Assembly (NCBI RefSeq): GCF_008329535.1
Contig: NZ_NPKR01000005.1
Location: 372,001-436,000, forward strand
Direction: 5' to 3'
Length of the DNA: 64,000 nucleotides
Origin: Mycolicibacterium sp. P1-18
Lineage (GTDB): Bacteria; Actinomycetota; Actinomycetes; Mycobacteriales; Mycobacteriaceae
Position 1 is the stretch's first letter; every line of letters starts with the position of its first letter. Below the pieces are notes generated by a model that had not been told where the DNA came from, made no database searches, and worked only from the letters and a program-made list of their open reading frames with translations. Positions 36,967 through 47,021 of this stretch are shown here, piece by piece. The translations under genes and the position numbers were made by a program.

Positions 36967-37074
36967 CTGCGTCTCCAAGGGTGGACTGGTGATCGTTTCG
37001 CTCACCGGAGTGAGAGGGCGGACACTGCGCACGCGTCGCTGTGGTGCGCGACACAATCAGCATCCTCGGTTCAC

Positions 37075-37203
37075 ATGATTGAACCGATCATCTAAAAAGT
37101 CAAGGAGTGATCGCCGCCACGCTTGTATGCGCACAACTTTGGCTTACGTGAGCAAGCACGGAGCTCAAATGATTGATTTGCGCATATAACATTGACTTGC
37201 GCG
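37075..37203. promoter_or_regulatory. Repeated motifs in the DeoR divergent promoter region
   Basis: ATGATTGA occurs at 37075-37082 and 37169-37176. TATGCGCA (37126-37133) and its reverse complement TGCGCATA (37179-37186) also occur, as well as TTGCGC twice 19 bases apart near 37178 and 37197. This density in an AT-rich stretch is expected for DeoR-family operators controlling both directions. The exact operator is not defined. Confidence 0.45.
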
Positions 37204-37227
37204 GATCGCGCAGGTAGCTTTCGAGAC

Positions 37228-38112
37228 GTGAGCAACGACGAGGCCGACTCCCCGACCGCCGCCGAATCCGTCGACGACGAACTCGTCGCCCGCCGGCGCG
37301 ACGTACGCGGCGGCAAGCGACGGGAGCAGATTCTGCAGCTGCTGCAGACCGTTGAATCCGGCTCGCTGAGCGTGGAGGAGATCGCCGACCGGTTCGACGT
37401 CTCGTTCGCGACGGTGCGGCGCGATCTCAGCCGCCTTCACCAGGACCGCCACATCACGCGCACCTACGGTGGCGTCGCCCTGACCGGTCCGGCCGAGCAG
37501 TCGATCCACCAGCGCCACCTGGAGTTCACCGCCGAGAAGGACGCGATCGGCCGTCGTGCCGCCGAGATGGTCGCCGACGGTGCCGTCGTGATCCTCGACG
37601 CCGGCACCACCACCGAGTTCGTCGCACGACACCTCGACGCGGTCGACGCCACCGTCTTCACCAACGGCATCGGCGCGATCAACGTCCTGCTCGGCAACGA
37701 CGAAGTCTCGGTCGTCGTGCTGGGCGGTCGGCTGCGTGCGGTCAACCAGACCGTCAGCGGACCGGAGGCCGAGCACATGCTGCACTCCGTGGTCGCCGAC
37801 TACGCGTTCATCGGCGCCGACGCGGTCCACCCGCAGTACGGCGTCGCGTCGAGAACACTCGAGCAGAGCCGGCTCAAGACGCTGATGATGCAACGCACAC
37901 GTCAGATCGTCGTGGTCGCCGACCGACGCAAGGTGAGCACCGACCAATTCAACTACTGGTCACCGGTTCCGGCGCGGTGGCGGCTGATCACCGACGACGA
38001 CGCGGACGCATCCGCGCTGACCGAACTGCGCGCCGTGGGCGCCGACGTCGAACTCGTCTCACCCCTGGGGGCTCTCACCGAGCCCACCACCCTGAAAGGT
38101 TCCCCATCGTGA
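37228..38112 (+). CDS. DeoR-family sugar regulator
   Basis: A 294-residue DeoR repressor. The HTH is LSVEEIADRFDVSFATVRRD. The sugar-phosphate-sensing domain has VVILDAGTTTEFVARHL and VVADYAFIGADAVHPQYGVA, both diagnostic. An extra acidic N-terminal tail of about 30 residues precedes the HTH. The GTG at 37228 is the likely start. It overlaps the dehydrogenase start (GTGA) and heads a five-gene operon; it probably senses a phosphorylated sugar made by the operon's kinase. Confidence 0.92.
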   Translation: MSNDEADSPTAAESVDDELVARRRDVRGGKRREQILQLLQTVESGSLSVEEIADRFDVSFATVRRDLSRLHQDRHITRTYGGVALTGPAEQSIHQRHLEFTAEKDAIGRRAAEMVADGAVVILDAGTTTEFVARHLDAVDATVFTNGIGAINVLLGNDEVSVVVLGGRLRAVNQTVSGPEAEHMLHSVVADYAFIGADAVHPQYGVASRTLEQSRLKTLMMQRTRQIVVVADRRKVSTDQFNYWSPVPARWRLITDDDADASALTELRAVGADVELVSPLGALTEPTTLKGSPS

Positions 38113-39203
38113 CGACCACCTCGGACTCCGTTGCAGCAGCGCAGTCGGCGCCGGCCTCCGGACGGGCGACACTGCGCCAGGCAATCCTGCACCGGCCCAA
38201 CGACTTGCGGGTCGAGGACGTACCGATGCCGCGACTCGAGCCCGGTGACGTCCTCCTCCGCGTCGACGCCGCCCTGCTGTGCGGCACCGACGTTCGCATC
38301 TACGAGGGTCGCAAGCAGAAGAACGTCACCTTCCCCACGGTCCTGGGACACGAGTTCGCGGGCACCGTCGTCGACGCCAACGGCCCCCTGCCCGAGGGCG
38401 TCTCGATGGGCGACCAGGTCGCCGTCTATCCACTGGTCACCTGTGGCGAGTGCGCCGCGTGCCGCAAGGGACACGAGAACATCTGCAAGAACCGAAAGGC
38501 GTTCGGCTACCAGCTCACCGGTGGACTGTCGCAGTACGTCCACGTCCCGGCCGCTGCGCGGCAGAATCTCGTTCCCGTGCCAGGGGTGTCGGCCGCCGAG
38601 GCCGCGATCATCGAGCCCGTCGCGTGTGCCTACAACGGGCAGAAGCTCGCCAACATGGCGCGCGCCGAAACAGCCCTCATCGTCGGCTGCGGTCCGCTGG
38701 GCCTCATCCACGCCGGTCTCGCGAAGAGCTTCGGCGTGGAGCGGGTCGCCGCCGTCGACCCCATCGCCCAACGGCGAGCCATGGCCACCCGATTCGGCGC
38801 CGACCTGGTTCTCGAGCCCGGCGCCGACACCGCGGACCAGCTGAACGACTTCAGCGACGGCGGAATCGACGTGCTCGTCATGGCCATCGGCCGAATCGAC
38901 GCCCTCACACCGTATCTGGGCTGCCTCGCCCCCGGCGCGAGCGTGTCGGTGTTCGCCGGCTTCGGCGCGGACGCCGACTTGGCCGTCTCGGCGAACGACG
39001 TGCACTACAACGAATGGAACATCGTCGGCGCCTCGTCCTGCCGACTCGACGGCTTCCACGCCGTCGCCCCCATGGTCGCCTCCGGAGCACTTCCGGTGGC
39101 CGACCTGATCGGCACGCAGTTGCCGCTCGACCGTGCCGTCGAGGCACTCACCCTCGCCGGTTCCGGCGCCGACATGCGCGTCGGCGTCAACCCCTGGGCC
39201 TGA
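38109..39203 (+). CDS. Zinc-dependent MDR dehydrogenase (sugar/polyol type)
   Basis: A 364-residue medium-chain dehydrogenase. Catalytic zinc ligands are in LCGTD and LGHEF, structural zinc cysteines in CGECAACRKGHENIC, and the NAD loop is GCGPLGLIHAGLA. It resembles sorbitol/threonine/galactitol-type enzymes that oxidise a secondary alcohol. GTG at 38109 overlaps deoR. In the operon it would form a ketose or keto-acid for the kinase and aldolase. Confidence 0.88.
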   Translation: MTTTSDSVAAAQSAPASGRATLRQAILHRPNDLRVEDVPMPRLEPGDVLLRVDAALLCGTDVRIYEGRKQKNVTFPTVLGHEFAGTVVDANGPLPEGVSMGDQVAVYPLVTCGECAACRKGHENICKNRKAFGYQLTGGLSQYVHVPAAARQNLVPVPGVSAAEAAIIEPVACAYNGQKLANMARAETALIVGCGPLGLIHAGLAKSFGVERVAAVDPIAQRRAMATRFGADLVLEPGADTADQLNDFSDGGIDVLVMAIGRIDALTPYLGCLAPGASVSVFAGFGADADLAVSANDVHYNEWNIVGASSCRLDGFHAVAPMVASGALPVADLIGTQLPLDRAVEALTLAGSGADMRVGVNPWA

Positions 39204-39255
39204 TCGCAGGCTCTTCCCGGCCCCGTCCCATCACCCAAAAGGAGCAGTACCCACG

Positions 39256-40098
39256 ATGACCGCCACCTTCACGCCCGCGTTCGACGTCAATCCGACCGGA
39301 ACCACGGCCGCCCTGGGCCGGAACCTGCGACTGCGCAGACTCTTCGCCGCCGACGGCCGCACCGTCACCGTCGCGCTCGACCAGGCCGTACCCCGCGGCG
39401 TCGCACCGCGGCTCGCGACGATCGGGTCGACGTTCGCCAGCATCGCCGAAGGCGAGCCAGACGCCGTCACCATCACCAAGGGCCTCGCCGGTCCGCTGCT
39501 CGGCGGCAACCGCTCGCCGATGCCGTGGATCCTCAAGGCGTCCATGTTCTCCGTGGAATTCCACCCGACCTACGACGCGACGATCGCGACCGTGCAGGAC
39601 GCGGTGCGCCTCGGTGCGGACGCCGTCGCCGTCGGCATCTCCGCCGGCTCCTCCAACCAGGTCGCGATGTTCGAGATGCTCACCCGCGTCGTCGAAGAGG
39701 CCCACACGTGGGGCCTGCCCGTCGTGTGCCATGCCTACCCCTCGGGTGAGATGTGGGGCGACCGCAAGGGTTCCACCGAGTCGGTCCTGTACGCCTCGCG
39801 TGCCGCGGCCGAGCTGGGCACCGACATCGTCAAGACCTGGTACACCGGGTCCACCGCCGAATTCGCCAAGGTCGTCGAGGGCACTCCGGCCATCGTCGTC
39901 GCCGCTGGCGGAGCCCCCGCCGAGAGCCCGCTCGACGTGCTCAAGCAGGCGGCGTCCGTCGTGGAGGCCGGCGCTCACGGCATGACCGCCGGCCGCAACA
40001 TCTGGCAGGCGCCGGAGCCCGGCAAGATGGTCGCCGCGCTCAAGGCCGTCATCCACGGCGGCGACAGCCCCGAGGTGGCCGCCAAGCTGCTCGACTGA
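39256..40098 (+). CDS. DhnA-type class I aldolase
   Basis: A 280-residue TIM-barrel of the class I FbaB/DhnA/LsrF family. VTVALDQAVPRG is the N-terminal strand, the Schiff-base Lys is in IVKTWYTGS, and GAHGMTAGRNIWQ is the C-terminal phosphate-binding loop. It should cleave a phosphorylated ketose into DHAP or a three-carbon unit plus an aldehyde. AAAAGGAG precedes the ATG at 39256. The substrate cannot be assigned. Confidence 0.85.
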   Translation: MTATFTPAFDVNPTGTTAALGRNLRLRRLFAADGRTVTVALDQAVPRGVAPRLATIGSTFASIAEGEPDAVTITKGLAGPLLGGNRSPMPWILKASMFSVEFHPTYDATIATVQDAVRLGADAVAVGISAGSSNQVAMFEMLTRVVEEAHTWGLPVVCHAYPSGEMWGDRKGSTESVLYASRAAAELGTDIVKTWYTGSTAEFAKVVEGTPAIVVAAGGAPAESPLDVLKQAASVVEAGAHGMTAGRNIWQAPEPGKMVAALKAVIHGGDSPEVAAKLLD

Positions 40099-40162
40099 TC
40101 CAAACCCGTTGACCCACTGCCGTTGACACGTGCGCGACCCCCGAAGGAGTGGGTTTCCGACT

Positions 40163-41719
40163 ATGCCCGATCAGCACGCCGCTGAGGCGACCTACCTCGG
40201 AATCGACGTCGGCACGTCCGCCACCAAGGCAGTGGTCCTCGCCTCCGACGGCAGAGTCGTCGCCCGGTCCCGAGTTCCGCATCCAGCAGCGCGCGGAGCC
40301 GGGGCCGGACGAGCCGACCCGTCGGCCTGGCGAACCAGCATCACCGAGGCCGTCCGTGCCCTGGCCCCGCACACCGCCACCGTGCGCGGCGTCGGGATGG
40401 ACACCCACTGCCCCACCGCCCTGCTGCTCGACGGCAACGGCGTGCCGCTGGTCCCGGGCATCACGTGGGACCACCCCGGTCTCGCCGGGCCGACCGAGCG
40501 GCTGATCGCCGCGCTCGATCCCGCCCGTCGCAGCCTGGTCGGCAACCACCTGATGCCGGCGACGGCGATGGGGGCGGCACACCTGCTGCTGCAGCTCGTC
40601 GAACCCCAGGCGATCGCCGCGACGACGACGTTCGGGTTGGCGGGCACGTGGCTCGGGCAGTGGCTCACCGGAGAGCGGGCCATCGACCCCACGCAGGCCT
40701 CGTACACCGGCTTGATGGCCAGCACGGACGGATCGTGCCGCTGGCTGACCGAAGTACTCGACGAGCTCGGGATTCCGGCGCATCACCTGCCGCCGGTGCG
40801 ACCGTCACTCAGCGTGCTCGGCCCGCTGCTGGCGACGGCGGCGGCCACGCTCGGTCTGCCCGCAGGCATTCCGGTCATGGTGGGATCGGGCGACACCCCC
40901 GCGGCCTCCTATGCCCTGGGCACCGCACCGGGTGGTCGGCCGCTGCTCATCATGGGGACCACCCACGTCGTCTCCAATGCGCTGGCCGCACCGGACTTTC
41001 GGGCGAAGGCGTTGCAACGCGTGGACGTTCGGGCCGACCGCTGGCTCATCAACGGCGTCATCAACGGCGGCGACGCATTGGCCGAGGGGGCCGAGCGCCT
41101 CGGCTACGGGCGTGGCGACATCGCGGTGGAGGCGCTGGTGGGCACGGCGTTTCAGGCACGGCCCGAACACATGGCAGACGCGCCGGTGTTCATTCCGCAT
41201 ACCCGGCCCGAACGCGGACCGCTGTGGTTCGCCGAACCACGGACGGCGCTCGTCGGTGACATCCCCGATCCCGCGACTGCCGCCGCCGCCCGCGGAGTCG
41301 TCGAGGGCGTGCTGTTCGCCGACCGCATCATCGTCGAGTCCTGCATCGGCGACCATCAGCGGACCCTCTACGCCAGTGGGGCATTCGGCTTCGAGCCCGA
41401 GTTGCCCCAGTTGCTCGCCGACGCGCTGGACCGTGACATCCTCGTCGTCGACGAAAGTCATCTTCCCGCCATCGGCGCCGCGGCGATGTGCGTCGAGGTG
41501 GTGGAGGGCACGGTCGTCAAGCCTCCGCAGGCGCGCCTCGTGCAACCCCGCCCGCAGTGGCGCGACACAGTCGCCGAGCGCTGGCTCCGCTACCGGGAGG
41601 TCTGGACGAGCGTGACGGGTACCCCACCGCTGGGCACCCTGGACGAGTACGTGGAGTCGACGCCCGTGCCCGCCTCGGCCCTGCCGCTCCGCATTCCGAC
41701 CAGAAAGGTCCTCACGTGA
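40163..41719 (+). CDS. FGGY-family carbohydrate kinase
   Basis: A 518-residue FGGY kinase with the two actin-like domains: GIDVGTSATKAVVLASDGRVV (phosphate 1), GMDTHCPTALLLDGNG, the adenosine-side GSGDTPAASYALG, and ASGAFGFEPELPQLLAD near the C terminus. It phosphorylates a ketose or polyol. AAGGAG lies 13 bases before the ATG, somewhat far. The stop overlaps the next start (GTGA). The sugar is unknown; similarity to xylulokinase-type members is only general. Confidence 0.86.
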   Translation: MPDQHAAEATYLGIDVGTSATKAVVLASDGRVVARSRVPHPAARGAGAGRADPSAWRTSITEAVRALAPHTATVRGVGMDTHCPTALLLDGNGVPLVPGITWDHPGLAGPTERLIAALDPARRSLVGNHLMPATAMGAAHLLLQLVEPQAIAATTTFGLAGTWLGQWLTGERAIDPTQASYTGLMASTDGSCRWLTEVLDELGIPAHHLPPVRPSLSVLGPLLATAAATLGLPAGIPVMVGSGDTPAASYALGTAPGGRPLLIMGTTHVVSNALAAPDFRAKALQRVDVRADRWLINGVINGGDALAEGAERLGYGRGDIAVEALVGTAFQARPEHMADAPVFIPHTRPERGPLWFAEPRTALVGDIPDPATAAAARGVVEGVLFADRIIVESCIGDHQRTLYASGAFGFEPELPQLLADALDRDILVVDESHLPAIGAAAMCVEVVEGTVVKPPQARLVQPRPQWRDTVAERWLRYREVWTSVTGTPPLGTLDEYVESTPVPASALPLRIPTRKVLT

Positions 41720-42705
41720 CCACGTCACCCGCGACATCCCGCCCCGTCACCGGGACCATCTACGTGTCGAGGCTTCTCACCGACAGGGCGATGAGTCACC
41801 TGCACTCCCTCGGGGCCGAACTGCGCGTCGGGTCGGAGGCCCCACCGACTCGATCGGAGCTCGAGGCGGGCCTCGCCGGCGCCAACGCCGCGGTCATCAC
41901 ACTGACCGAGCGCGTCGACGCCGACCTGCTCGCCGCCGCAGGTCCGCAACTGAAGGTGATCGCCAACGTCGCGGTCGGGTTCGACAACGTCGACCTGTCG
42001 GCGACCGAGGCCGCCGGGGTGACCGTGACCAACACCCCGGGCGTCCTCGACCGCGCCTCCGCAGACCACACCTTCGCCCTGATCCTCGACGTCACCCGGC
42101 GAATCACGGAGGGTGACCGGCTGATTCGCAGCCGGCAGCCGTGGATCTGGGGCCCGCGAATGTTGGTGGGGCTGGACGTCAGCGCCGGCGCGACGCTCGG
42201 AATCCTCGGCTACGGGCGCATCGGGCAGGCCGTGGCCCGTCGCGCAAAGGCGTTCGACATGACCGTCATCGCGTCGTCGCGTAGTCGCACCCCTGGCACC
42301 GTCGAGGACGGCGTCACGTTCGTCGACCAGGCCACCCTGCTCTCCGAGAGCGACGTGGTGAGCGTGCACACGCCGCTGACTCCCGAGACGCGACACCTGG
42401 TCGACGCGGCGGCACTCAAGGCCATGAAGCCCACCGCGTACCTGATCAACACCGCCCGCGGCGGCGTCGTCGACGAGTCCGCGCTGATTGCAGCCCTCCA
42501 CGACGGCGACATCCGCGGCGCCGCACTCGACGTCTTCGAGGGCGAACCACGGGTGAACCCGGCCCTGTTGGACGCCCCGGGACTCGTCCTCACCCCGCAC
42601 ACCGCGAGCGCCGGCGAGGCGACCCGCGACACCATGGGCATCCTGGCGATCGACAACGTCGCCGCCGTGTTGTCCGGGAACCCCGCGTTGACGCCGGTGC
42701 GGTGA
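41716..42705 (+). CDS. D-2-hydroxyacid dehydrogenase (glyoxylate/hydroxypyruvate reductase type)
   Basis: A 329-residue D-isomer-specific dehydrogenase. LGILGYGRIGQAVARRA is the NAD(P) loop; catalytic Arg in INTARGGVVDE, Glu in VFEGEPRV and His in LTPHTASAGE are intact. It reduces glyoxylate, hydroxypyruvate or a similar 2-keto acid. As the last operon gene it may dispose of a two-carbon or three-carbon product of the aldolase. Ends five bases from the convergent kdgK. Confidence 0.88.
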   Translation: MTTSPATSRPVTGTIYVSRLLTDRAMSHLHSLGAELRVGSEAPPTRSELEAGLAGANAAVITLTERVDADLLAAAGPQLKVIANVAVGFDNVDLSATEAAGVTVTNTPGVLDRASADHTFALILDVTRRITEGDRLIRSRQPWIWGPRMLVGLDVSAGATLGILGYGRIGQAVARRAKAFDMTVIASSRSRTPGTVEDGVTFVDQATLLSESDVVSVHTPLTPETRHLVDAAALKAMKPTAYLINTARGGVVDESALIAALHDGDIRGAALDVFEGEPRVNPALLDAPGLVLTPHTASAGEATRDTMGILAIDNVAAVLSGNPALTPVR

Positions 42706-42709
42706 CGAT

Positions 42710-43660
42710 TTAGCGCAGGACCGGATCGGTGCCCGGTTGGCAGAACCGCTCCACGTCGCTCAACGTCGGGCTCGACTCCCAGTCCCCCGGCGTCATGCAC
42801 AACAGGGCGCCGCAGGCGTTGGCACGGTGCAGCCGACCCGGCACGTCGAGGTCGGTCAGCAGCCCACTGAGGTAGCCCGCCACGAAGGCGTCACCGGCAC
42901 CGACGGTGTCGACCACGTCGACCGCGAAACCGGGACTCTCGACGACCTCGCCGGGGCAGTGCGTGGCGGCTCCGTCGGCCCCGTGCTTCACCACCACCTC
43001 ACCGCAGCCGGCGTGCAGCAGTCGTTCCGCGGCATCGGCGGCGTCGGCGTCCGGGAACAGCAGTCGCAGTTCGTCGGCGCCCCCGAAGACGACGTCGGCG
43101 TTCTCGGCGATCTTGCGCAGCAGCGGCCCGGCCACGTCGGGCGGAGCCAACGCCGAGCGGTAGTTCACGTCGAAGCTGACCCGGACACCGGCGGCCCGCG
43201 CGCGAGTCACCGCGGCCAGCAGGCACTCCCGCGCACTGTCGGACACCAGCGCGGTGATGCCGGTGACGTGCAGCAGTTCGACGTCCTCCACCCAGCCCGC
43301 CGGCAGGTCCTCGGGCCGCAGCCGCGAACCGGCGGCTGCCGCCCGGTAGTAGAAGACCGCGGTGGAGTTGGACGACGGTCGCTCCTTGAGCATCAACCCG
43401 GTGGGCGCGTGCGCGTCGACGACCTCGCGGACGTCCACCCCCTCGGCCCGGATCTCCCGGGTGACGCGCTCGCCAAGGGGGTCGTCGCCGACCCGCCCGA
43501 GCCACGTCACGTCGACGCCCAAGCGGCGCAGCCCAATTGCTACGTTGCTCTCGGCGCCACCGATGCCGAGGACCATCTCCGAGACGTGCCGCAGGGAGCC
43601 GATGTCGCGGGTGCGCAGCAACGCCATCGTCTCGCCGAGGGTGGCGACCCGGGCGCTCAT
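42710..43660 (-). CDS. kdgK: 2-keto-3-deoxygluconate kinase (PfkB family)
   Basis: A 316-residue ribokinase-family enzyme that phosphorylates KDG to KDPG. LGIGGAESNVAIGLRRLG is the N-terminal sugar site, TGLMLKERPSSNSTAVFYYR is KdgK-like, and DTVGAGDAFVAGYLSGL carries the catalytic Asp. The ATG at 43660 overlaps the eda stop by four bases. Its position after eda and manD supports the KDG assignment over other PfkB substrates. Confidence 0.88.
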   Translation of the reverse strand: MSARVATLGETMALLRTRDIGSLRHVSEMVLGIGGAESNVAIGLRRLGVDVTWLGRVGDDPLGERVTREIRAEGVDVREVVDAHAPTGLMLKERPSSNSTAVFYYRAAAAGSRLRPEDLPAGWVEDVELLHVTGITALVSDSARECLLAAVTRARAAGVRVSFDVNYRSALAPPDVAGPLLRKIAENADVVFGGADELRLLFPDADAADAAERLLHAGCGEVVVKHGADGAATHCPGEVVESPGFAVDVVDTVGAGDAFVAGYLSGLLTDLDVPGRLHRANACGALLCMTPGDWESSPTLSDVERFCQPGTDPVLR

Positions 43661-44310
43661 GTCGCCCGCCCGCAGACGGCGACGAACTCCGACGTCCGAT
43701 CCCGCAGGGCGCCCAGGTCCCCGCCGCGCAGCGCGTCGCCCAGCAGTGGTCCACCCACGCTGACCGCGGCCGCACCGGCCGCCAGCCACGCCTGGGCACC
43801 CACCAGGTCGACGCCGCCGGAGGGCACCGCGGCGATGCCGGGGAACGGTCCGCGCAGATCCTTCAAATACCCGGGGCCAACCACGTTGGCCGGGAAGATC
43901 TTCACGGCCGCGGCACCGGCCCGCCAGGCGCCGAACAGCTCGGTCGGGGTCAGCCCACCGGGCACGATGGGCACCCCTGCACGGGTCGCCGCGGTGACCA
44001 GATCGGGGTCCGCGATCGGGGTGACGAGGTAGTGCGCCCCGGCACGGACGGCCGCGTCCAACTGCTCGCCGTCGACCACGGTGCCGACGCCGACGTCGGC
44101 GACGTCGCCGAAGCGCGCGAGCAACTCCGGCAGCCGTTCCAGGGTGCCCGGGGTGGTGAGAGTCAGTTCGACGCTGCGAATCCCGGCCGACACCAGCACG
44201 TCGAGCACCCTGTCGTAGTCGGCGGCGTCCGGAGCCCGCACCACCACGATGAGCTTGGCGGCCGCGGTGCGGGCGGGAATCCGGGGCCGGGACAACGTGT
44301 CACCAGTCAT
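43657..44310 (-). CDS. eda: KDPG aldolase
   Basis: A 217-residue class I KDPG/KHG aldolase cleaving KDPG to pyruvate and glyceraldehyde-3-phosphate. The catalytic Glu in [10 protein letters not shown] and the Schiff-base Lys in [16 protein letters not shown] are intact, as is [22 protein letters not shown] at 44310, overlapping the manD stop by about 11 bases. It is tightly packed in the hexuronate operon. Confidence 0.93.
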   Translation of the reverse strand: MTGDTLSRPRIPARTAAAKLIVVVRAPDAADYDRVLDVLVSAGIRSVELTLTTPGTLERLPELLARFGDVADVGVGTVVDGEQLDAAVRAGAHYLVTPIADPDLVTAATRAGVPIVPGGLTPTELFGAWRAGAAAVKIFPANVVGPGYLKDLRGPFPGIAAVPSGGVDLVGAQAWLAAGAAAVSVGGPLLGDALRGGDLGALRDRTSEFVAVCGRAT

Positions 44311-45541
44311 GAACGGTTCCGTCCTGCAGTCGGTTCACCGGCAGGTAGGCCGCCGTGTACGGGAAGGCCGAGGCCGCGTCTTCGTCGAGTTCGACGCCGA
44401 GACCGGGTGCGTCGCCGGGGTGCAGGAATCCGCGCTCGAAGGTGTAGGACGTGCGAAACACCTCGAGGGTCACCTCGCTGTGCGGCATGTACTCCTGAAT
44501 GCCGAAGTTGTGGATCGCCATGTCGAGGTGCAGCGCGGCCGCCATCCCGACCGGCGACACGTCCGTCGGTCCGTGCATGCCGGACTTGATGCCGTAGATG
44601 CCCGCGAAGTCGAGCAGCTTCTTCATGGCGGTGATGCCACCGGTGTGCGTGACCGCCGATCGCACGTAGTCGATCAGCCGTTCGGTGATCAGGGTCTGAT
44701 AGTCGTAGACCGAGTTGAACACCTCGCCGATGGCCAGCGGGGTCGTGGAGTGCTGGCGCACCAGCCGCAATGCCGCCTGGTCCTCGGCCGGCGTGCAGTC
44801 CTCCAGCCAGAAGAGGTCGTAGGGCTCGACGTCCTTGGCGAACCGGGCGGCCTCGATTGGCGTCATCCGGTGGTGCCCGTCGTGCAGGATCCGCACCCCG
44901 GTGCCGAAGTCCTCCCGGATGCGGCCGAAGACCGAGGGCATGTGGGACAGGTAGGCGCGGGTGTCCCAGACCTCTTCGATGGGCGCGGTCGCCGCGCTTC
45001 CGTCGGCGGCCCGGTGCGCCGGTTCGTAGTCGTATCGGCCGCCGGCCTTGGTGGTGGACACCCCGTAGATCTGCCCGAGCCCGGGAACACCGGTCTGCAC
45101 GCGCACGGCGGTGTAGCCGGCGTCGAGGTAGCCGCTGATCGCATCCTTGAGCGCGGGATAGTCGGTTCCGGAGGCATGGCAGTACACCCGAACGCGGTCA
45201 CGACTGGCACCGCCCAACAACTGGTAGAGCGGCACCCCGGCCTTCTTGGCCTTGATGTCCCACAGCGCCATGTCGACCGCCGCGATGGCGGCCATGGTGA
45301 CCGGCCCGCGACGCCAGTACGCGCCGCGGTAGAGGTACTGCCAGGTGTCCTCGATGCGGTCTTCGTCGCGACCGATCAGCGTGGACGCCAGGTGCTCGGA
45401 AAGGTATGCCGCGACGGACAACTCGCGGCCGTTGAGCGTGGCGTCACCCCACCCGACGACACCGTCGGCCGTGACGACCTTGAGGGTGACGAAGTTGCGG
45501 CCCGGACTGCTGACGTTGACGTCGATGCTCTGGATGGTCAT
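44300..45541 (-). CDS. manD: D-mannonate dehydratase, enolase superfamily
   Basis: A 413-residue enolase-superfamily enzyme of the ManD/RspA type dehydrating D-mannonate (or D-gluconate) to KDG. The barrel domain shows the metal/acid residues in [11 protein letters not shown] (Asp, His), LFWLEDCTP (Glu) and [10 protein letters not shown] (Glu), and [16 protein letters not shown]. It is full length. ManD members range from highly active to nearly inactive on mannonate, but the neighbouring uxuB-, kdgK- and eda-type genes favour the classical role. ATG at 45541. Confidence 0.9.
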   Translation of the reverse strand: MTIQSIDVNVSSPGRNFVTLKVVTADGVVGWGDATLNGRELSVAAYLSEHLASTLIGRDEDRIEDTWQYLYRGAYWRRGPVTMAAIAAVDMALWDIKAKKAGVPLYQLLGGASRDRVRVYCHASGTDYPALKDAISGYLDAGYTAVRVQTGVPGLGQIYGVSTTKAGGRYDYEPAHRAADGSAATAPIEEVWDTRAYLSHMPSVFGRIREDFGTGVRILHDGHHRMTPIEAARFAKDVEPYDLFWLEDCTPAEDQAALRLVRQHSTTPLAIGEVFNSVYDYQTLITERLIDYVRSAVTHTGGITAMKKLLDFAGIYGIKSGMHGPTDVSPVGMAAALHLDMAIHNFGIQEYMPHSEVTLEVFRTSYTFERGFLHPGDAPGLGVELDEDAASAFPYTAAYLPVNRLQDGTVHDW

Positions 45542-45584
45542 GAAACTCCTTCGGCGTGGCGGCTCGTGTCTGGAATCGGTTCCG

Positions 45585-46982
45585 TCACATGGCGGGAAGC
45601 GGATCGGTGAGGTCGCGTCCGGTCCAGTCCTTGGCCCAGACGGCGACGATCAGCGCCGAGAGCGAGTACAGGACGAGCATCACCATGACCGGGATCGGGC
45701 TGCCCGTGGTGGCGGCAACCCACGCGGCGACGAGGACGGGACCGATGCCGGTGGCGATGACCGCGGCGATCTCCCGGACGACGGCGGTGAGCGTGTATCG
45801 GTTACGCGAACCGAAGATCTCGGGAATCGAGACGTTCTCCAGCGAGGCGGGGCTGAGCACCGCCACGTTGTGGAGCACGACGTAGCCGACGAACACCCAC
45901 AGCAGGTTCTTCGAGTCGATCGCCATCATGGCGGGCACCACGACCACGAGTGCGGCCGACATGACAATCATGTACATCCGGCGGCGACCGAACCTGTCGC
46001 CGAGCCAGCCGACCAGCGGGATGGTCAGGAATCCGACCAACGAGGACACGATGACCACGTTGGCGCTGAGGCTCTTCTGCAGCGCGAGCGTCAGGGTCAT
46101 GAACGAGATGAGGTAGGTCTGGATCAGACCGGAGTTGCCGGCCTGCCCGAACCGCAGGAAGAACGCCACGGCGATCGCCTTGATCGGCTTGTGCTGCAAC
46201 GCTTCCACTGTGCGGGTCTCGACCTTCGTGTCCCGCTCCAGGATCTCCTCGCGGGTCAAGGCGCGACCGTCGACCACGTCGTCGCGCTCCTCGAAGACGG
46301 GACTCTCCTTCAGGTTCAACCGCACCCAGACGGCGAACACCATCACCACGGCACTGGCGATGAACGGGATGCGCCAGCCCCAGGCGATGACGTCGCTCTC
46401 GACCATCACGCCGAGCAGGATCGCCCAGATGCCCGAGGCGAACAGGGTTCCGCAGTTGGTGCCGAGGCCCACCAGGGAGGCGATGAAGCCGCGCCGCCGG
46501 ACGGGGGCGTATTCGGCGAGCATCACTCCCGCGCCGCTGATTTCGGCGCCGGCGCCGAACCCTTGCAGCAGTCGCAAGACCACCAACAGCACCGGGGCGA
46601 GCACACCCACTTGCTGGTAGGTCGGCAGCACGCCGATCAGCGTGGTGGCCGCACCCATCAGGGCGATGGTGTAGAACAGCACCTTCCGCCGCCCGATGCG
46701 GTCACCGAGACGGCCGAAGAAGATGGCGCCAAGAGGTCGGGCGACGTAACCGACGCCGTAGGTGGCCATCGATAGGACCACCGCCATCCCGGCGCTCTCA
46801 CCGGAGAAGAACAGCTGACTGAACACCAGCGCAGCGGCGAGGGAGTAGAGCTGGAAGTCCATGAATTCCAGTGCGGTGCCCAACCATCCGGAGACGGCGG
46901 CCCGGATCAGGTCGCCGGTGCTGCGCTGGGCCGTCGGCGGATGGTCGTCGGTGCGTGGTTCGGGGGCGTGCGCTGCGGTCAT
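45585..46982 (-). CDS. MFS transporter, metabolite:H+ symporter (MHS) type
   Basis: A 465-residue, 12-helix transporter resembling ShiA/KgtP/ProP-type symporters: [21 protein letters not shown] in helix 1 and the [13 protein letters not shown] loop. Between genes for IdnD-like and ManD enzymes it most likely imports the aldonate or hexuronate degraded by the operon. ATG at 46982. Confidence 0.87.
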   Translation of the reverse strand: MTAAHAPEPRTDDHPPTAQRSTGDLIRAAVSGWLGTALEFMDFQLYSLAAALVFSQLFFSGESAGMAVVLSMATYGVGYVARPLGAIFFGRLGDRIGRRKVLFYTIALMGAATTLIGVLPTYQQVGVLAPVLLVVLRLLQGFGAGAEISGAGVMLAEYAPVRRRGFIASLVGLGTNCGTLFASGIWAILLGVMVESDVIAWGWRIPFIASAVVMVFAVWVRLNLKESPVFEERDDVVDGRALTREEILERDTKVETRTVEALQHKPIKAIAVAFFLRFGQAGNSGLIQTYLISFMTLTLALQKSLSANVVIVSSLVGFLTIPLVGWLGDRFGRRRMYMIVMSAALVVVVPAMMAIDSKNLLWVFVGYVVLHNVAVLSPASLENVSIPEIFGSRNRYTLTAVVREIAAVIATGIGPVLVAAWVAATTGSPIPVMVMLVLYSLSALIVAVWAKDWTGRDLTDPLPAM

Positions 46983-47021
46983 GTCGTTCCTCGAGGTGTG
47001 TGCTGGGATGGCTACGGATTA

